From Actinomadura fibrosa (GTDB lineage Bacteria; Actinomycetota; Actinomycetes; Streptosporangiales; Streptosporangiaceae), in assembly GCF_900659615.1 (NCBI RefSeq), contig NZ_CAACUY010000030.1:1-64000 (forward strand): a stretch of DNA of 64,000 nucleotides. Direction: 5' to 3'. Of this stretch, positions 1 through 9,200 are shown in pieces. Within the stretch, counting starts at the first letter, position 1, and each line of letters begins with the position of its first letter. The notes beneath the pieces were generated by a model, which saw nothing but the letters and a program-made list of their open reading frames with translations, made no database searches and was not told where the DNA came from. The translations under genes and the position numbers were made by a program.

Positions 1-1
1 G

Positions 2-29
2 GGAGTTCAGACGTGTGCTCTTCCGATCT
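2..29. other. Illumina adapter remnant at contig end
   Basis: Bases 2-29 match the 3' part of the TruSeq multiplexing read-2 primer, ending in GCTCTTCCGATCT. Base composition changes abruptly to GC-rich genomic sequence at base 30. This is untrimmed library sequence, so the left edge of the window is a contig end and anything reading through base 30 is truncated artificially. Confidence 0.97.
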
Positions 30-874
30 CCCGGCGCGCCGCCGAGGCCGGGGCCGCCCGCGGGCACCGGGCCGGTGGTCGCGGGCCGGTTCCGGGGCCG
101 GGCGGAGGCGCGCAGGAACGACACCACGCAGGCCACGATGATGCCGATGGCGATGCCGATGAGCAGGTTCTGCGGCAGCTTGCTGGCGGTCGGCGCCGAC
201 GGGTCGGCGTTGTCGAGGAACTGGACGCCGTCGTTGGTCTTGGAGCGCGACGACAGCAGCCCGCTCTCCTCCGCCTGGAGCTTGGTGAGCTGCGTGCTCA
301 GCAGCCGGTACGAGCGGCTCCCCGCCTGGGCGACCTCCAGCTCCCCGGTGACCTTCTTCTCCAGGGCCTGGATGTTCTTGATCTGCGCGTCCAGCTTGCT
401 GACGTTCGTGGAGACCGTGACCTCCTGGTAGGCCTGGAGGACCGCGTTGGCGATCACCGCGGCCTCGGCCATGCTGGCGCCCTTCGCGGTGACGATCACG
501 ACGCCGCCGTCCGGCTTGCTGGAGGTCTGGACCCGGCCGCGGAGCTGCTCGCCGGTCAGCTTCGGACCGCGCTTGTCGCGGACGATCTCGGCGGCGCGGG
601 CCATCACGGGCGTGGAGCCGGCGAACGCCGCGCGCTGCGCGGTGTAGGTGGCGTAGCCCTGCCCGGAGACGACGCCCATCCGCAGCACGTTGTTGTTGTT
701 CGTCGGGTCGGTGACGGCGAACCGGGCCGTGGCGGTCGCGCCGCTGAACAGGATCTGGGTCGCCGCGATCGAGGCGAGCGCGCAGGCCAGCACGATGAGG
801 AACGACATCAGCCGGTAGCGCCATACGGCCTCGACGAGGCTGATCTCCGGGGTGACGGGGGTCTGTGCTGTCAT
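30..874 (-). CDS. Wzz-like polysaccharide chain-length determinant (3' end missing)
   Basis: About 281 residues are visible. The architecture is that of Wzz/YveK polysaccharide co-polymerases: a short cytoplasmic N-terminus, a membrane segment at about residues 23-43 (core FLIVLACALASIAATQIL), a large extracytoplasmic part with a probable coiled coil at about 150-215, and a second membrane segment at about 235-255 (core LLIGIAIGIIVACVVSFL). A Pro/Gly-rich cytoplasmic tail follows and is cut by the contig end. No tyrosine-kinase domain is visible in what remains. The ATG start is preceded by GAGG about 14 nt upstream, and the gene lies 16 nt after the stop of the upstream glycosyltransferase, so the two are probably co-transcribed. 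Such proteins set polymer length together with a Wzy polymerase; the candidate polymerase here is at 13,092-14,450. Confidence 0.85.
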
Positions 875-890
875 CGTGTGCTCGAAGTCC

Positions 891-2045
891 TCAAGAGGGC
901 GGGGACAGGGTCGCGTGGGCGGGTGCGGCGAGGCGGCGGACGGCCTCCCGGAGCTCGGAGTGGTAGCGGTCCTTGCCGAACCGGCGTGCGGCGTCGTCGC
1001 GGGCCCGCTTGGCCATGGCCAGCGCGCCGTCCCAGTCGTCCAGCAGGCGGGCGATGCCGTCCGCGAGGGCGGCCGGGTCGTCCGGGGGGACGAGGACGCC
1101 GTTCTCGCCGTCCTCGACGATCTCGACGAGCCCCTGGGTGGCGCTGGCGACGACCGGCCGGCCGGCGAGCATCGCCTCGACCGCGACGTTACCGAAGGGT
1201 TCGACGCGCGAGGGGACGATCGCGATGTCCGCCTCGGCGAACGACTCCCAGACCGAGGGGCGGAAACCCGCGAAGACCACCCCCTCGTCGTCGCCCGCCA
1301 TGGTCCGCAGCTCCTCCTCGAACCACTCGTACCCCGGGAAGATCGCTCCGACCAGGGTCAGGGACGCATCGTACCCGCGCTCGCGCAGCAGCCGGACGGC
1401 CTTCACCGCGACGTCCGACCCCTTGCGCGGGGACAGCCGCCCTACGAGCGCGATGCGGGCGGGCGGGCCCGGCTCGGCGCGCGGCGGGACGGTCCGGGCG
1501 GGCTCCTCGACGCCGTTGTAGACGATCTGGGCGCCGCGTCCGGCGCCGCCGAGCGCGGCGGCGCTGGCCCGGCTGTTCACGACGACCGTCCGCGCGAGCC
1601 GCAGCGGCGCCGACAGCGCGGCGCGCACGGGGCCGGGCACGCCGTCCTCGGCCTCGTGGACGTGGCACAGCGCGGGCACGCGGGCGAGCCGCGCCGCGAT
1701 CAGCCACAGCGGGATGGTGACCGTGTTCACATAGAGGACGGCGGCCCGCTCGCGGCGGAGCAGCCGCCACGCCCGGGGCAGCGCACGCGCCGCGGCGAAC
1801 GCGAGCCGCACGAGCCCGAACGGCGACATGTACGCCTTGCGCAGCACGGGGACGGGCAGGACCACGATCTCGGCGCCGGCTTCCCGGAGCGCCTGCGAGA
1901 GCGGCCCGTCGGCGGGTAGCGTCACGACGACCCGCCAGTCCGGGACGAGCGCCCGGACCGACTCGACCAGCATCCGGTCGGAGCCGTAGAGATCGGGCGA
2001 CGGATGCGCGAGCACCACCGCGGACCTCGCGCCTCGTTCGGCCAC
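891..2045 (-). CDS. GT4 family glycosyltransferase
   Basis: A 384-residue GT-B fold glycosyltransferase. It opens with a Rossmann-type strand (SAVVLAHPSPDLYGSDRML). The C-terminal GT4 domain has VGRLSPRKG at about residue 200 and the nucleotide-sugar binding motif EPFGNVAVEA (E-x7-E) at about 285. I placed the start at the GTG at 2045 because an AGAAGGAGGG ribosome-binding site sits just upstream; an in-frame start 13 codons earlier lacks one. The enzyme should transfer a sugar from an NDP donor to a lipid-linked glycan on the cytoplasmic face. Donor and acceptor cannot be read from sequence. It is followed after 16 nt by the Wzz-like gene and is divergent from a second GT4 gene. Confidence 0.88.
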   Translation of the reverse strand: MAERGARSAVVLAHPSPDLYGSDRMLVESVRALVPDWRVVVTLPADGPLSQALREAGAEIVVLPVPVLRKAYMSPFGLVRLAFAAARALPRAWRLLRRERAAVLYVNTVTIPLWLIAARLARVPALCHVHEAEDGVPGPVRAALSAPLRLARTVVVNSRASAAALGGAGRGAQIVYNGVEEPARTVPPRAEPGPPARIALVGRLSPRKGSDVAVKAVRLLRERGYDASLTLVGAIFPGYEWFEEELRTMAGDDEGVVFAGFRPSVWESFAEADIAIVPSRVEPFGNVAVEAMLAGRPVVASATQGLVEIVEDGENGVLVPPDDPAALADGIARLLDDWDGALAMAKRARDDAARRFGKDRYHSELREAVRRLAAPAHATLSPPS

Positions 2046-2198
2046 TTGCCCTCCTTCTGGCTTTCCCGACACCCTGGATACCAATCTCCCGCAACCTTCA
2101 GATTAACTCTCGTTTACCGTCAAGACGCGCAGTACCGCTTCCGCGTAACCTGTGCGAGCCGAAAGCAAAAGGGCGCGTATAGAGGCTGGGGGTAACGG
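2046..2198. promoter_or_regulatory. Divergent promoter region between two GT4 genes
   Basis: This 153-nt spacer is less GC-rich than its surroundings and must drive both GT4 genes. On the + strand a TATAGA (2178-2183) could be a -10 box, placing the transcript start near 2190. On the - strand a TTGACG hexamer (2118-2123) resembles a -35 box. Both assignments are by eye. Confidence 0.4.
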
Positions 2199-3341
2199 GT
2201 GCGCATCGCCATGGTAGGGACTCGCGGAGTGCCGGCACGCTACGGCGGCTTCGAGACGGCGGTGGAGGAGATCGGCAAACGGCTCGCCGCGCGCGGGCAC
2301 GAGGTCACCGTCTACTGCCGCGGCGAGCGTCACCCCGAGCCGGAGTACCTGGGGATGCGGCTGGTCTACCTTCCCGCCATCGAGAAGAAGGTGGCCGAGA
2401 CGCTCAGCCACACCGGGCTGTCGGTGCTGCACGCGTTCCGCGGCAAGATCGCCCGTGAGGGCGCGGACGTGGCGCTCGTGTTCAACGCCGCGAACGCGCC
2501 GCTGCTGCCGGTGCTGCGCACGCTCCGGATCCCGGTGGCCACGCACGTCGACGGCCTGGAGTGGAAGCGCACCAAGTGGAGCGGGGCGGGCCAGCGCTAC
2601 TACCGCGCCGCCGAGGCGCTCGCCGTCCGCTGGTCGGACGCGCTGATCGCCGACGCCGTCGGCATCCAGGACTACTACCGCGAGCGGTTCGGCGCGGAGT
2701 CGGTGTTCATCCCCTACGGCGCGCCGATCCTGAACGGCACCGACACCGCGAAGCTGGTGGAGGCGGGGTACGAGCCGGGCGGGTTCCATCTCGTCGTCGC
2801 GCGGTTCGAGCCCGAGAACCACGTGCACGTGGCGGTGGAGGGCTACCGCGCGAGCCGGGCGGTCAAGCCGCTGGTCGTGGTCGGCTCGGCGCCGTACGCC
2901 GACGCGTACACGGCGCGGGTCAAGGAGCTGGCGGGCGACGACCCGCGGATCTCCTTCCTCGGCGGCGTGTGGGACCAGGACCTCCTGGACGCGCTGTACG
3001 CGGGCGCGCTGACCTACGTCCACGGGCACTCGGTGGGCGGGACGAACCCGTCGCTGCTGCGCGCGATGGGCGCCGGCGCGTCGGTGCTGGCGTACGACGT
3101 CAACTTCAACCGCGAGGTGCTCGGCGACGAGGCGGGCCGGTACTTCGCCGACGCCGCGGAGCTCGCCACGCGGATCGAGGAGGCGGAGGCCAACCCGGGC
3201 GCCGCCGCCGACCGGGGCGACGCGGCGCGCAAGCGGGCCGCGGAGCGCTACGTCTGGGACGACGTCGCGCTCGCCTACGAGCGGCTGTGCTCCGACCTGG
3301 CCGAACGCCGCCTCACCCGGAAGACCGTCCGGGCGAAGTGA
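2199..3341 (+). CDS. GT4 glycosyltransferase with DUF1972-type N-terminus
   Basis: A 380-residue protein. The N-terminus (MVGTRGVPARYGGFETAVEE) is the hallmark of the DUF1972 subfamily of GT4 enzymes, often annotated as rhamnosyltransferases of capsule and exopolysaccharide pathways. A second Rossmann domain holds VVARFEPENH at about residue 205 and a GTNPSLLRAMGAGA segment at about 280, in place of the classical E-x7-E loop. The GTG start follows GAGGCTGGGGG. With rmlABCD in the same locus, dTDP-rhamnose is a plausible donor, but that is inference. Its stop overlaps the start of the next gene (GTGA), so translation of the two is coupled. Confidence 0.88.
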   Translation: MRIAMVGTRGVPARYGGFETAVEEIGKRLAARGHEVTVYCRGERHPEPEYLGMRLVYLPAIEKKVAETLSHTGLSVLHAFRGKIAREGADVALVFNAANAPLLPVLRTLRIPVATHVDGLEWKRTKWSGAGQRYYRAAEALAVRWSDALIADAVGIQDYYRERFGAESVFIPYGAPILNGTDTAKLVEAGYEPGGFHLVVARFEPENHVHVAVEGYRASRAVKPLVVVGSAPYADAYTARVKELAGDDPRISFLGGVWDQDLLDALYAGALTYVHGHSVGGTNPSLLRAMGAGASVLAYDVNFNREVLGDEAGRYFADAAELATRIEEAEANPGAAADRGDAARKRAAERYVWDDVALAYERLCSDLAERRLTRKTVRAK

Positions 3342-4243
3342 CCACATCCGGCCACGCGTTCGTCCGGCCCCGGGCGGGCGGCAACATCCTGGTCCCGACC
3401 GGTTCGCGGCGCGGCGCGCTGGCCGGCGTGTCGCTGCTCACCCGGTCGCGGACGCCCGCGGTGACCGCGCAGTGGCTGCTGTTCGGCGCGGTCGCGGTGG
3501 CGGGCCCCCGGGTCATCCCCGGCACCCGCGTCGGCGGCGAGCCGCCCGGCGGCGCGGCGCTGTGGCAGGCGCTCTCCTCCCGGGTCGGGCCGTTCGACGG
3601 CCTCGCCCTCTACGAGCGGCCGCAGGGCTCACGGACCGGCGTCGCGGCCGTCCTGCTGCATCGCGGCAGGCCGGCCGGCTTCCTCAAGGTGCGCGACGAG
3701 CCCGACACGCTGGACCGCGAGGTCCGGGCGCTGTCGGCGTTCCCCGGCGGCCAGGCCGCGGGGTTCCGCGTCCCGAAGGTGCTCGACCGGGACGAGACGC
3801 ACGGGTCGCACTGGATGCTCATCGAGGCGATGCCGCCGCGCCCGGCCCGGCCGCTGCGCGGGACGGTGCTCGCGGTGCTCGTCGCGCAGATCCAGCGGCG
3901 GCTCGCGGTGGTCGTCCCGCGCCCGCCGGGCACCCCGGACCACTGGCTGCCCATGCACGGCGACCTGACGGTGTGGAACCTGCGCCGGTGCGGCGCCGGG
4001 CTGCCGTGGCTGATCGACTGGGAGGACGCCCGCTGGGCGCCGCCCGGCGCCGACCGCGTCTACTACGAGGCGACGCACACCGCCGTGTTCGGGCGCCCGC
4101 CCGCGTCCCGCGAGCTGACGGGCCCGGCGGAGGCGGTGCTGTTCTGGACGCGGCAGGTGGAGCGGCGGCCGGCCGCCGACCGCGACGCGCCCTTCAACGC
4201 CCGGCTGCGCGCCGCCCTGCGGGCCATGTGCCCGGCCGCCTGA
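3338..4243 (+). CDS. APH/choline-kinase-fold phosphotransferase
   Basis: A 301-residue protein whose C-terminal half has the catalytic signature of aminoglycoside/choline kinases: HGDLTVWNLRR at about residue 207 (Brenner motif HGD-x4-N) and LIDWEDARW at about 226 (Mg-binding Asp). The N-terminal lobe is divergent, though FLKVRDEPDTLDREVRALS at about 113 could supply the ATP-binding Lys and the paired Glu. The GTG start overlaps the preceding glycosyltransferase stop by 4 nt, so it belongs to the same transcript. A kinase coupled to a GT4 gene suggests phosphorylation of a sugar or lipid-linked glycan rather than antibiotic resistance. The substrate is unknown. The gene ends at a strong terminator. 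Confidence 0.72.
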   Translation: MTTSGHAFVRPRAGGNILVPTGSRRGALAGVSLLTRSRTPAVTAQWLLFGAVAVAGPRVIPGTRVGGEPPGGAALWQALSSRVGPFDGLALYERPQGSRTGVAAVLLHRGRPAGFLKVRDEPDTLDREVRALSAFPGGQAAGFRVPKVLDRDETHGSHWMLIEAMPPRPARPLRGTVLAVLVAQIQRRLAVVVPRPPGTPDHWLPMHGDLTVWNLRRCGAGLPWLIDWEDARWAPPGADRVYYEATHTAVFGRPPASRELTGPAEAVLFWTRQVERRPAADRDAPFNARLRAALRAMCPAA

Positions 4244-4293
4244 CCACGGCCCCCGCCACGCGCCTGCCCCCCGCTCAACCGGCCCTCAACGCG

Positions 4294-4330
4294 ACGCGCG
4301 CCCCGGTGGACGAACCACCGGGGCGCGCGT
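4294..4330. terminator. Bidirectional hairpin terminator
   Basis: A perfect 16-bp stem (4294-4309 with 4315-4330) closes a 5-nt loop and is followed by TTT on the + strand. It lies between the convergent kinase gene and the first beta-propeller gene and can serve both. Confidence 0.85.
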
Positions 4331-4350
4331 TTCGGCGTCGTACGGGCCGG

Positions 4351-6003
4351 TCAGCCCACCGAGTTGGAGGCCGCGCTGGTGACCGTGTTGCCCAGCGGGT
4401 CCTTCACGCGGACCTTGTAGGTGTGCTCGCCCGCGGGCGCGGCCGAGTCGGTGAAGCTCAGCGTCGGCCGGTCCCAGAAGGACGAGCTCTCCGTGACGGT
4501 GCCGATCGCGGTGGTGCCGCCGTCGCGCAGGACCTCGTAGGTCAGCTTGGCGTTGTCCATGTCCCAGGTGGCCTTCCAGGACACCTTGTTGCCCCGGGAC
4601 CCGAACTGCCGGGACGCGGACGGCGCGGCGAGGTCGGCGGCGACCGGGCCGGTCTTGTTCGTCGCCGCGGACTTGACCGCGAACCGGACGAGGCCCTGCT
4701 GCGCCTTGCCGTTCACCTTGGGGAACTCCCCGCCGAGCGCGACGTAGGTCGCGTTGCCCGTGACGGCCCAGGCGGCCTGGTACTGCTTGGTGAACGTCCC
4801 CTGCGCGAGGGTCGGGAACCAGTGCAGCAGGCTCGGGACCGGCTGGTTGCGGTAGTTGCTGCGCGACCCCGGGAGCGACTTGTCGCGGCCGGTGGCGACC
4901 TTGGTCTCGGCGAGCGTCCGGTGCCAGGTCTGCGGCGTGCTCTCCGGGAAGGCGCCGAGCGAGGAGCAGTCGTGCGCGTGGGAGACGCTGTAGAGGGCGT
5001 CGCCCTGCGCGAACACGCCGTAGGTGGCGCCGTAGCAGTTGTCCAGCCAGACGAGCTCGCCGTCGGCGGCCTTGGCGGCGAACCGGCCGTCGAACCAGTG
5101 GTAGCCCTCGCCGTCCGCGGCGCCGTAGACGACGTCGCCCGAGACGGTGAGATCCGTCACGTAGGAGTAGCGGGTGCTGCTCTGCTTCGTCGGGATCGGC
5201 TTGCTGGTCCACGTCGCGGACGCGCCGTTGGTGGCGTTGACCGCGCCGATGCCGACGTGCTGGGCGCCGTTCAGCTTCTGGAACCGGCCGCCGACGAGCA
5301 CGCGCTTGCCGCCCGGGGCGAGCGCGAGCGCGAAGACCTCGTCGTCGTCCGCGGTCGGCTTCCAGGTGTCGATGGTGGCGCCGTTGCTCGCCTTCACCGC
5401 CGCGAGCCGCGTCCGCGACTTGCCGTTGACGCTGAAGAAGTTGCCGCCGATGTACACCGTGGAGTTGGTCGCGGCGATGCCGCGGACCTTGTTGCTGACC
5501 TTCGGCGCGAACCCGGCGACGAGCTTGCCGGTCGCGGTGTCGAACGCGGCGAGGCGGCTGTGCGCCTTGCCGTCCACGGTGGTGAACTCGCCGCCGACGT
5601 AGACGCGCTTGCCGTCGGGCGAGGCGACGATGCGCAGGCCCTGGCCGTTCAGCGAGTGCGCGAAGGACGTGATGAGGTTCCCGGTCCGGATGTCGAACGC
5701 GAGGATGTTCTTGCGGGCGACCTCCTTGGAGCTGCCCACGGCCGTGCCGGGCGGGCGCGCCTTGGTGAAGTTGCCCGTCGCGTAGACGGTGTTCCCCACG
5801 GTCACCATGCTCCAGACGACGCCGTCCACCTGCCAGGTCGGCAGCGGGTCGGCGCTCACCGTCGCGGGCGTGCCCGATGCCGGCGCGGTGTCCGCCTCCG
5901 CGGTCACGGCCGGCATGAAAGACGCGCCCGCGAGCGTGAGGGTGGCGGCGGCCGCCAGGCCGACGCGCACGCTCGTCCGGCGCTGTCGCATAAGAGCTCT
6001 CAC
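4351..6003 (-). CDS. Secreted beta-propeller protein with C-terminal Fn3-like domain
   Basis: A 550-residue exported protein. A basic N-terminus and hydrophobic core (VGLAAAATLTLAGASFM) with an Ala-rich cleavage zone near residue 36 form a Sec signal peptide. Residues about 45-440 contain repeated blades of the type VYVGGEFTTVDGKAHSRLAA, VYIGGNFFSVNGKSRTRLAA and VLVGGRFQKLNGAQHVGIGA, like delta-60/DUF5122 repeats. Residues about 450-550 look like a fibronectin-III domain (YEVLRDGGTTAIGTV, then HTYKVRVKDPLGN). It is closely similar to the first half of the gene at 6224-9496, so the two are tandem duplicates. The GTG start has AGGGGA upstream and is coupled to a short leader reading frame. Role unknown; binding of surface polysaccharide or a matrix function is inferred from context only. 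Confidence 0.85.
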   Translation of the reverse strand: MRALMRQRRTSVRVGLAAAATLTLAGASFMPAVTAEADTAPASGTPATVSADPLPTWQVDGVVWSMVTVGNTVYATGNFTKARPPGTAVGSSKEVARKNILAFDIRTGNLITSFAHSLNGQGLRIVASPDGKRVYVGGEFTTVDGKAHSRLAAFDTATGKLVAGFAPKVSNKVRGIAATNSTVYIGGNFFSVNGKSRTRLAAVKASNGATIDTWKPTADDDEVFALALAPGGKRVLVGGRFQKLNGAQHVGIGAVNATNGASATWTSKPIPTKQSSTRYSYVTDLTVSGDVVYGAADGEGYHWFDGRFAAKAADGELVWLDNCYGATYGVFAQGDALYSVSHAHDCSSLGAFPESTPQTWHRTLAETKVATGRDKSLPGSRSNYRNQPVPSLLHWFPTLAQGTFTKQYQAAWAVTGNATYVALGGEFPKVNGKAQQGLVRFAVKSAATNKTGPVAADLAAPSASRQFGSRGNKVSWKATWDMDNAKLTYEVLRDGGTTAIGTVTESSSFWDRPTLSFTDSAAPAGEHTYKVRVKDPLGNTVTSAASNSVG

Positions 6004-6049
6004 GAGTCGGATCCCCTGCCCATAAGCCCCTTGTGACCCGAACGGTCAC
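6000..6049 (-). promoter_or_regulatory. Leader of propeller gene: hairpin plus coupled 7-codon uORF
   Basis: Reading the - strand, a GTGACC/GGTCAC inverted repeat (6033-6049) is followed by AAGGGG, then a 7-codon reading frame MGRGSDS (6000-6023) whose TGA stop overlaps the GTG start of the propeller gene (GTGA). The same arrangement, with the same 46-nt length from hairpin to start codon, precedes the paralogue at 9496. This suggests coupled translation or a regulatory RNA element. Confidence 0.6.
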
Positions 6050-6174
6050 TCCGGTCCCGAGATCCTAGTGGGTGCACTCTTCGTCGCATCGGGCGCCTTA
6101 TGAAATCGTGACCGAATTCCGGTACGGCGGGCACACCCTGTACTGGTAGGCAAGTGTCACTGATCGGTCGAAGA

Positions 6175-6208
6175 AAAACGCCCCGCGGTGTAAACCGCGG
6201 GGCGTTTT
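6175..6208 (-). terminator. Rho-independent terminator of the long propeller gene
   Basis: A perfect 14-bp stem (6175-6188 with 6195-6208) with a 6-nt loop and a run of T on the - strand, directly downstream of the stop at 6224. It is one of the few hairpins here with a real U-tract. Confidence 0.92.
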
Positions 6209-6223
6209 CATGCGTCGGCCGTG

Positions 6224-9200
6224 TCAGCCGGTCGCGCGGACCGCCGTCAGGTCGTCCACCGACACCACGACGGGCGCGTTGGTGGCGTTGCCGGCCAGGT
6301 ACGCCCGCACGCCCACCGAACCGGCCGTCTGGAGCCCGGCGGTCGCGTCGGTGCCGGTGAGCTGCCAGTCGGCGGGCTCGGTGGCGCCGTCCGCCCACAC
6401 CTTGGCCTTCAGCGTGGTCGGCGCGGCGCCCGTGACCTGGACGCGCAGGTGCAGCGGCGTCCCCGGCGCGTACGTCAGCCCCTGCACGGTCTGCTCCGTG
6501 CCGATGGCCGTCTCCGCGTTGCTGGCGTCGGTGCGGCTGAGCTGGAACGACACCACGCCGGACGGGCGGAGCCTGACCCGCGCCCGGTACTCGCCCGCCC
6601 CGGAGACGCGCCGTCCGGCGGCCCAGACGTAGACGCCGTTGCCGGTGCCCTCCTTGTCGGTCGCCAGCGTGAGCGTGAGGTCGCTGCCGCCGGCGGAGAC
6701 GCCGTTCAGGTAGTTGCCGGCGCTGGCGGTGGTCGACCCGAGCGTGATCCGCCCGGCGCCGCCGGAGACCGACGTCGCACCGGCCGCGCCGACGCTGGTC
6801 CAGGCCCCGCCGGTGTCGGCCGTCCCGAAGCCGCTCGCGACGGTCCGGCCGAACGCGTCCGCGGCGAGCGTCGTGGACGTCGCCGTGACGGTGCGCGTCA
6901 CCGTGTTCGTCACGCCCCGGTCGTCGGTCACCGTCAGCTTGACGGTGTAGTCGCCGGCGGTGGCGTAGGTGTGGGACGGCTTGGCGCCGGTGCCGGTCTG
7001 CCCGTCCCCGAAGTCCCACGCGTAGGCGGCGACGGTGCCGTCGTCCGTGGAGCCGGAGCCGTCGAACGCGCAGGCGAGCTGGTCGCAGGACGAGGTGAAC
7101 GCGGCCACCGGGGGCTGGTTCGGCTGGACCGTCCCCTTGCCGAGCCCGTAGTGGCGGGCGGCCTCGGCCGCGGACAGTGCCCGTGGGTAGACGGCCACCT
7201 CGTCCAGCGTGCCGTTGAGGAAGTTGCTCGTCGGCTTGTTCGTCCAGCCGCTGAGGTTGTCGCCGCCGACCCGCCAGTAGCCCGAGTAGGCCTGCGCGGA
7301 CTTCACGGTGGCGTCGGCCGCCACCTGCTGCCCGTCGACGAACAGCTTGAGGCCGGCGTCGGCGTCGAGCGTCCCGACGACGTGGTGCCACTGGCCGTTG
7401 TTCAGCCCGGTGCCGCTCTGGATCGTCTTGACCGAGCCCGGGTACACGCCGAAGACGGCCCGCCCGTCGTTGGTCAGGTAGAGCTGGCGGTCGTAGCTGG
7501 AGCTGAGGCCCGTCGCGGAGTTGCCGTAGCCGATGATCTTTCCGCCGCTGGTCGAGGTGGTCTTCACCCACGCCTCGACGGAGAAGGTCTGCGGCGCGGC
7601 CGCCGAGCCGCTGCCGGACGTCCCGTTCGAGGTGCCGTTGAACGTCACGGCGCGGTCGGCGTCACCCGTGACCGCTCCCGCCTGGCCGCGGGTCGTCCCG
7701 CTGCCGAGCGTGAGGTCGTTGCTGCCCGCGTAGTCGTAGGCGGGTCCGCTGCTCTCGCCGAGGCGCCAGTAGGCGCTCGGGCCGTCCGCGGAGATCTCCC
7801 CGGAGTACGGGCCGGGCGTGCCGCTGCCGCTCGGTGTGACCGAGTTCGACGCGGCGCTGGTGGCGGCGTTGCCGGCCGCGTCCACCGCCCGGACCTTGTA
7901 AGTGTGGGCCGTGCCTCCCGGCGCGGACTTGTCGTAGAACACCGCGCTCGGCTTGCTCCAGAAGGTGGAGGTCTTGGTCACGGTGCCGACCGGCGTGGTG
8001 CCGCCGTCCCGCAGCACCTCGTACTTCAGGGACGCGTTGTCCATGTCCCAGGTGGTGCTCCAGGCCAGGCGGACGCTGCCGTCGCCGAGGCTCGTCGCGA
8101 CGGGGGTGCCGATCTCGTCGCTCTCCGGGCCGACCTTGTTCGGTGCGGCGTCCTTCGTCGCGAACCGGACGAGGCCCTGCTGCGCCTTGCCGTTCACCCG
8201 GGGGAACTCACCGCCGAGGGCGACGTACTTGTCGTTGCCGGTGACCGCCCAGGCCGCCTGGTACTGCCCGGTGAAGCTGCCCTGGGAGAGGGTGGGGAAC
8301 CAGTGCAGCAGGCTCGGGATGGGCTGCCCGCTGTAGTTGCTGTTCGACCCGGGGGCGGCCTTGTCGGTGCCGGTGGGGTAGGTCGTCTCGGCGAGCGTGC
8401 GGTGCCAGGTCTGGGGCGAGGTCTCGGGGAACGCGCCGAGGGAGGCGCAGTCGTGCGCGTGGGAGACGCTGTACACCGACTGGCCCTGGACGAACATGCC
8501 GTACGTGGCGCCGTAGCAGTTGTCGAGCCACACCAGGTCGCCGGTGCCGGCCTTGGCGGCGAACCGGCCGTCGAACCAGTGGTAGCCCTCGCCGTCGGCC
8601 GCGCCGTACACGGTGTCGCCGGAGACGAACAGGTCCGTGACGTAGGAGTAGTTGCTGCTGCTCGCCTTCTTCGGGATCGGCTTGCTGCTCCAGGGGGCGG
8701 ACGCGCCGGTGGTCGCGTCGACCGCGCCGATCCCCACCTGCGCGGCGCCGTTCAAAGTCTGGAACCGCCCGCCGACGAGGACGCGGGAGCCGCCCGGCGC
8801 GAGCGCCAGCGCGAACACCTCGTCGTCGTCCGCCGTGGGCTTCCAGGTGTCGATGTTCGACCCGTCGGCGGCCTTCACGGCCGCGAGCCGCGTCCGCGAC
8901 TTGCCGTTGACGTTGAAGAAGTTGCCGCCCAGGTAGACGGTCGTGTCCGTCGCGGCGATGCCCCGGACCTTGGCGGACACCGACGGCGCGAACGAGGTGC
9001 TCAGCGCGCCGGTCGCGGTGTCGAAGGCCGCGACGTGGTCGCGGGCCTGCCCGTCCACCTCGGTGAACTCGCCGCCGACGTACACGCGCTTGCCGTCGGG
9101 CGAGGCGACGATCCGCAGGCCCTGGCCGTTCAGCGCGTGGTCGAACGAGGTGACGAGGCCGCCGGTGGTGAGGTCGAACGCCAGGATGTTCTGGCGGGCG

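Noticed and set aside
3338..4243. Aminoglycoside resistance gene
   Set aside because: Only the kinase catalytic motifs are shared. The N-lobe is unlike known APH enzymes, and coupling to a glycosyltransferase points elsewhere.
3472..6036. Very long + strand reading frame across the propeller gene
   Set aside because: Arg/Gly/Ala-rich low-complexity translation opposite a gene with clear signal peptide and repeats; a high-GC antisense shadow.
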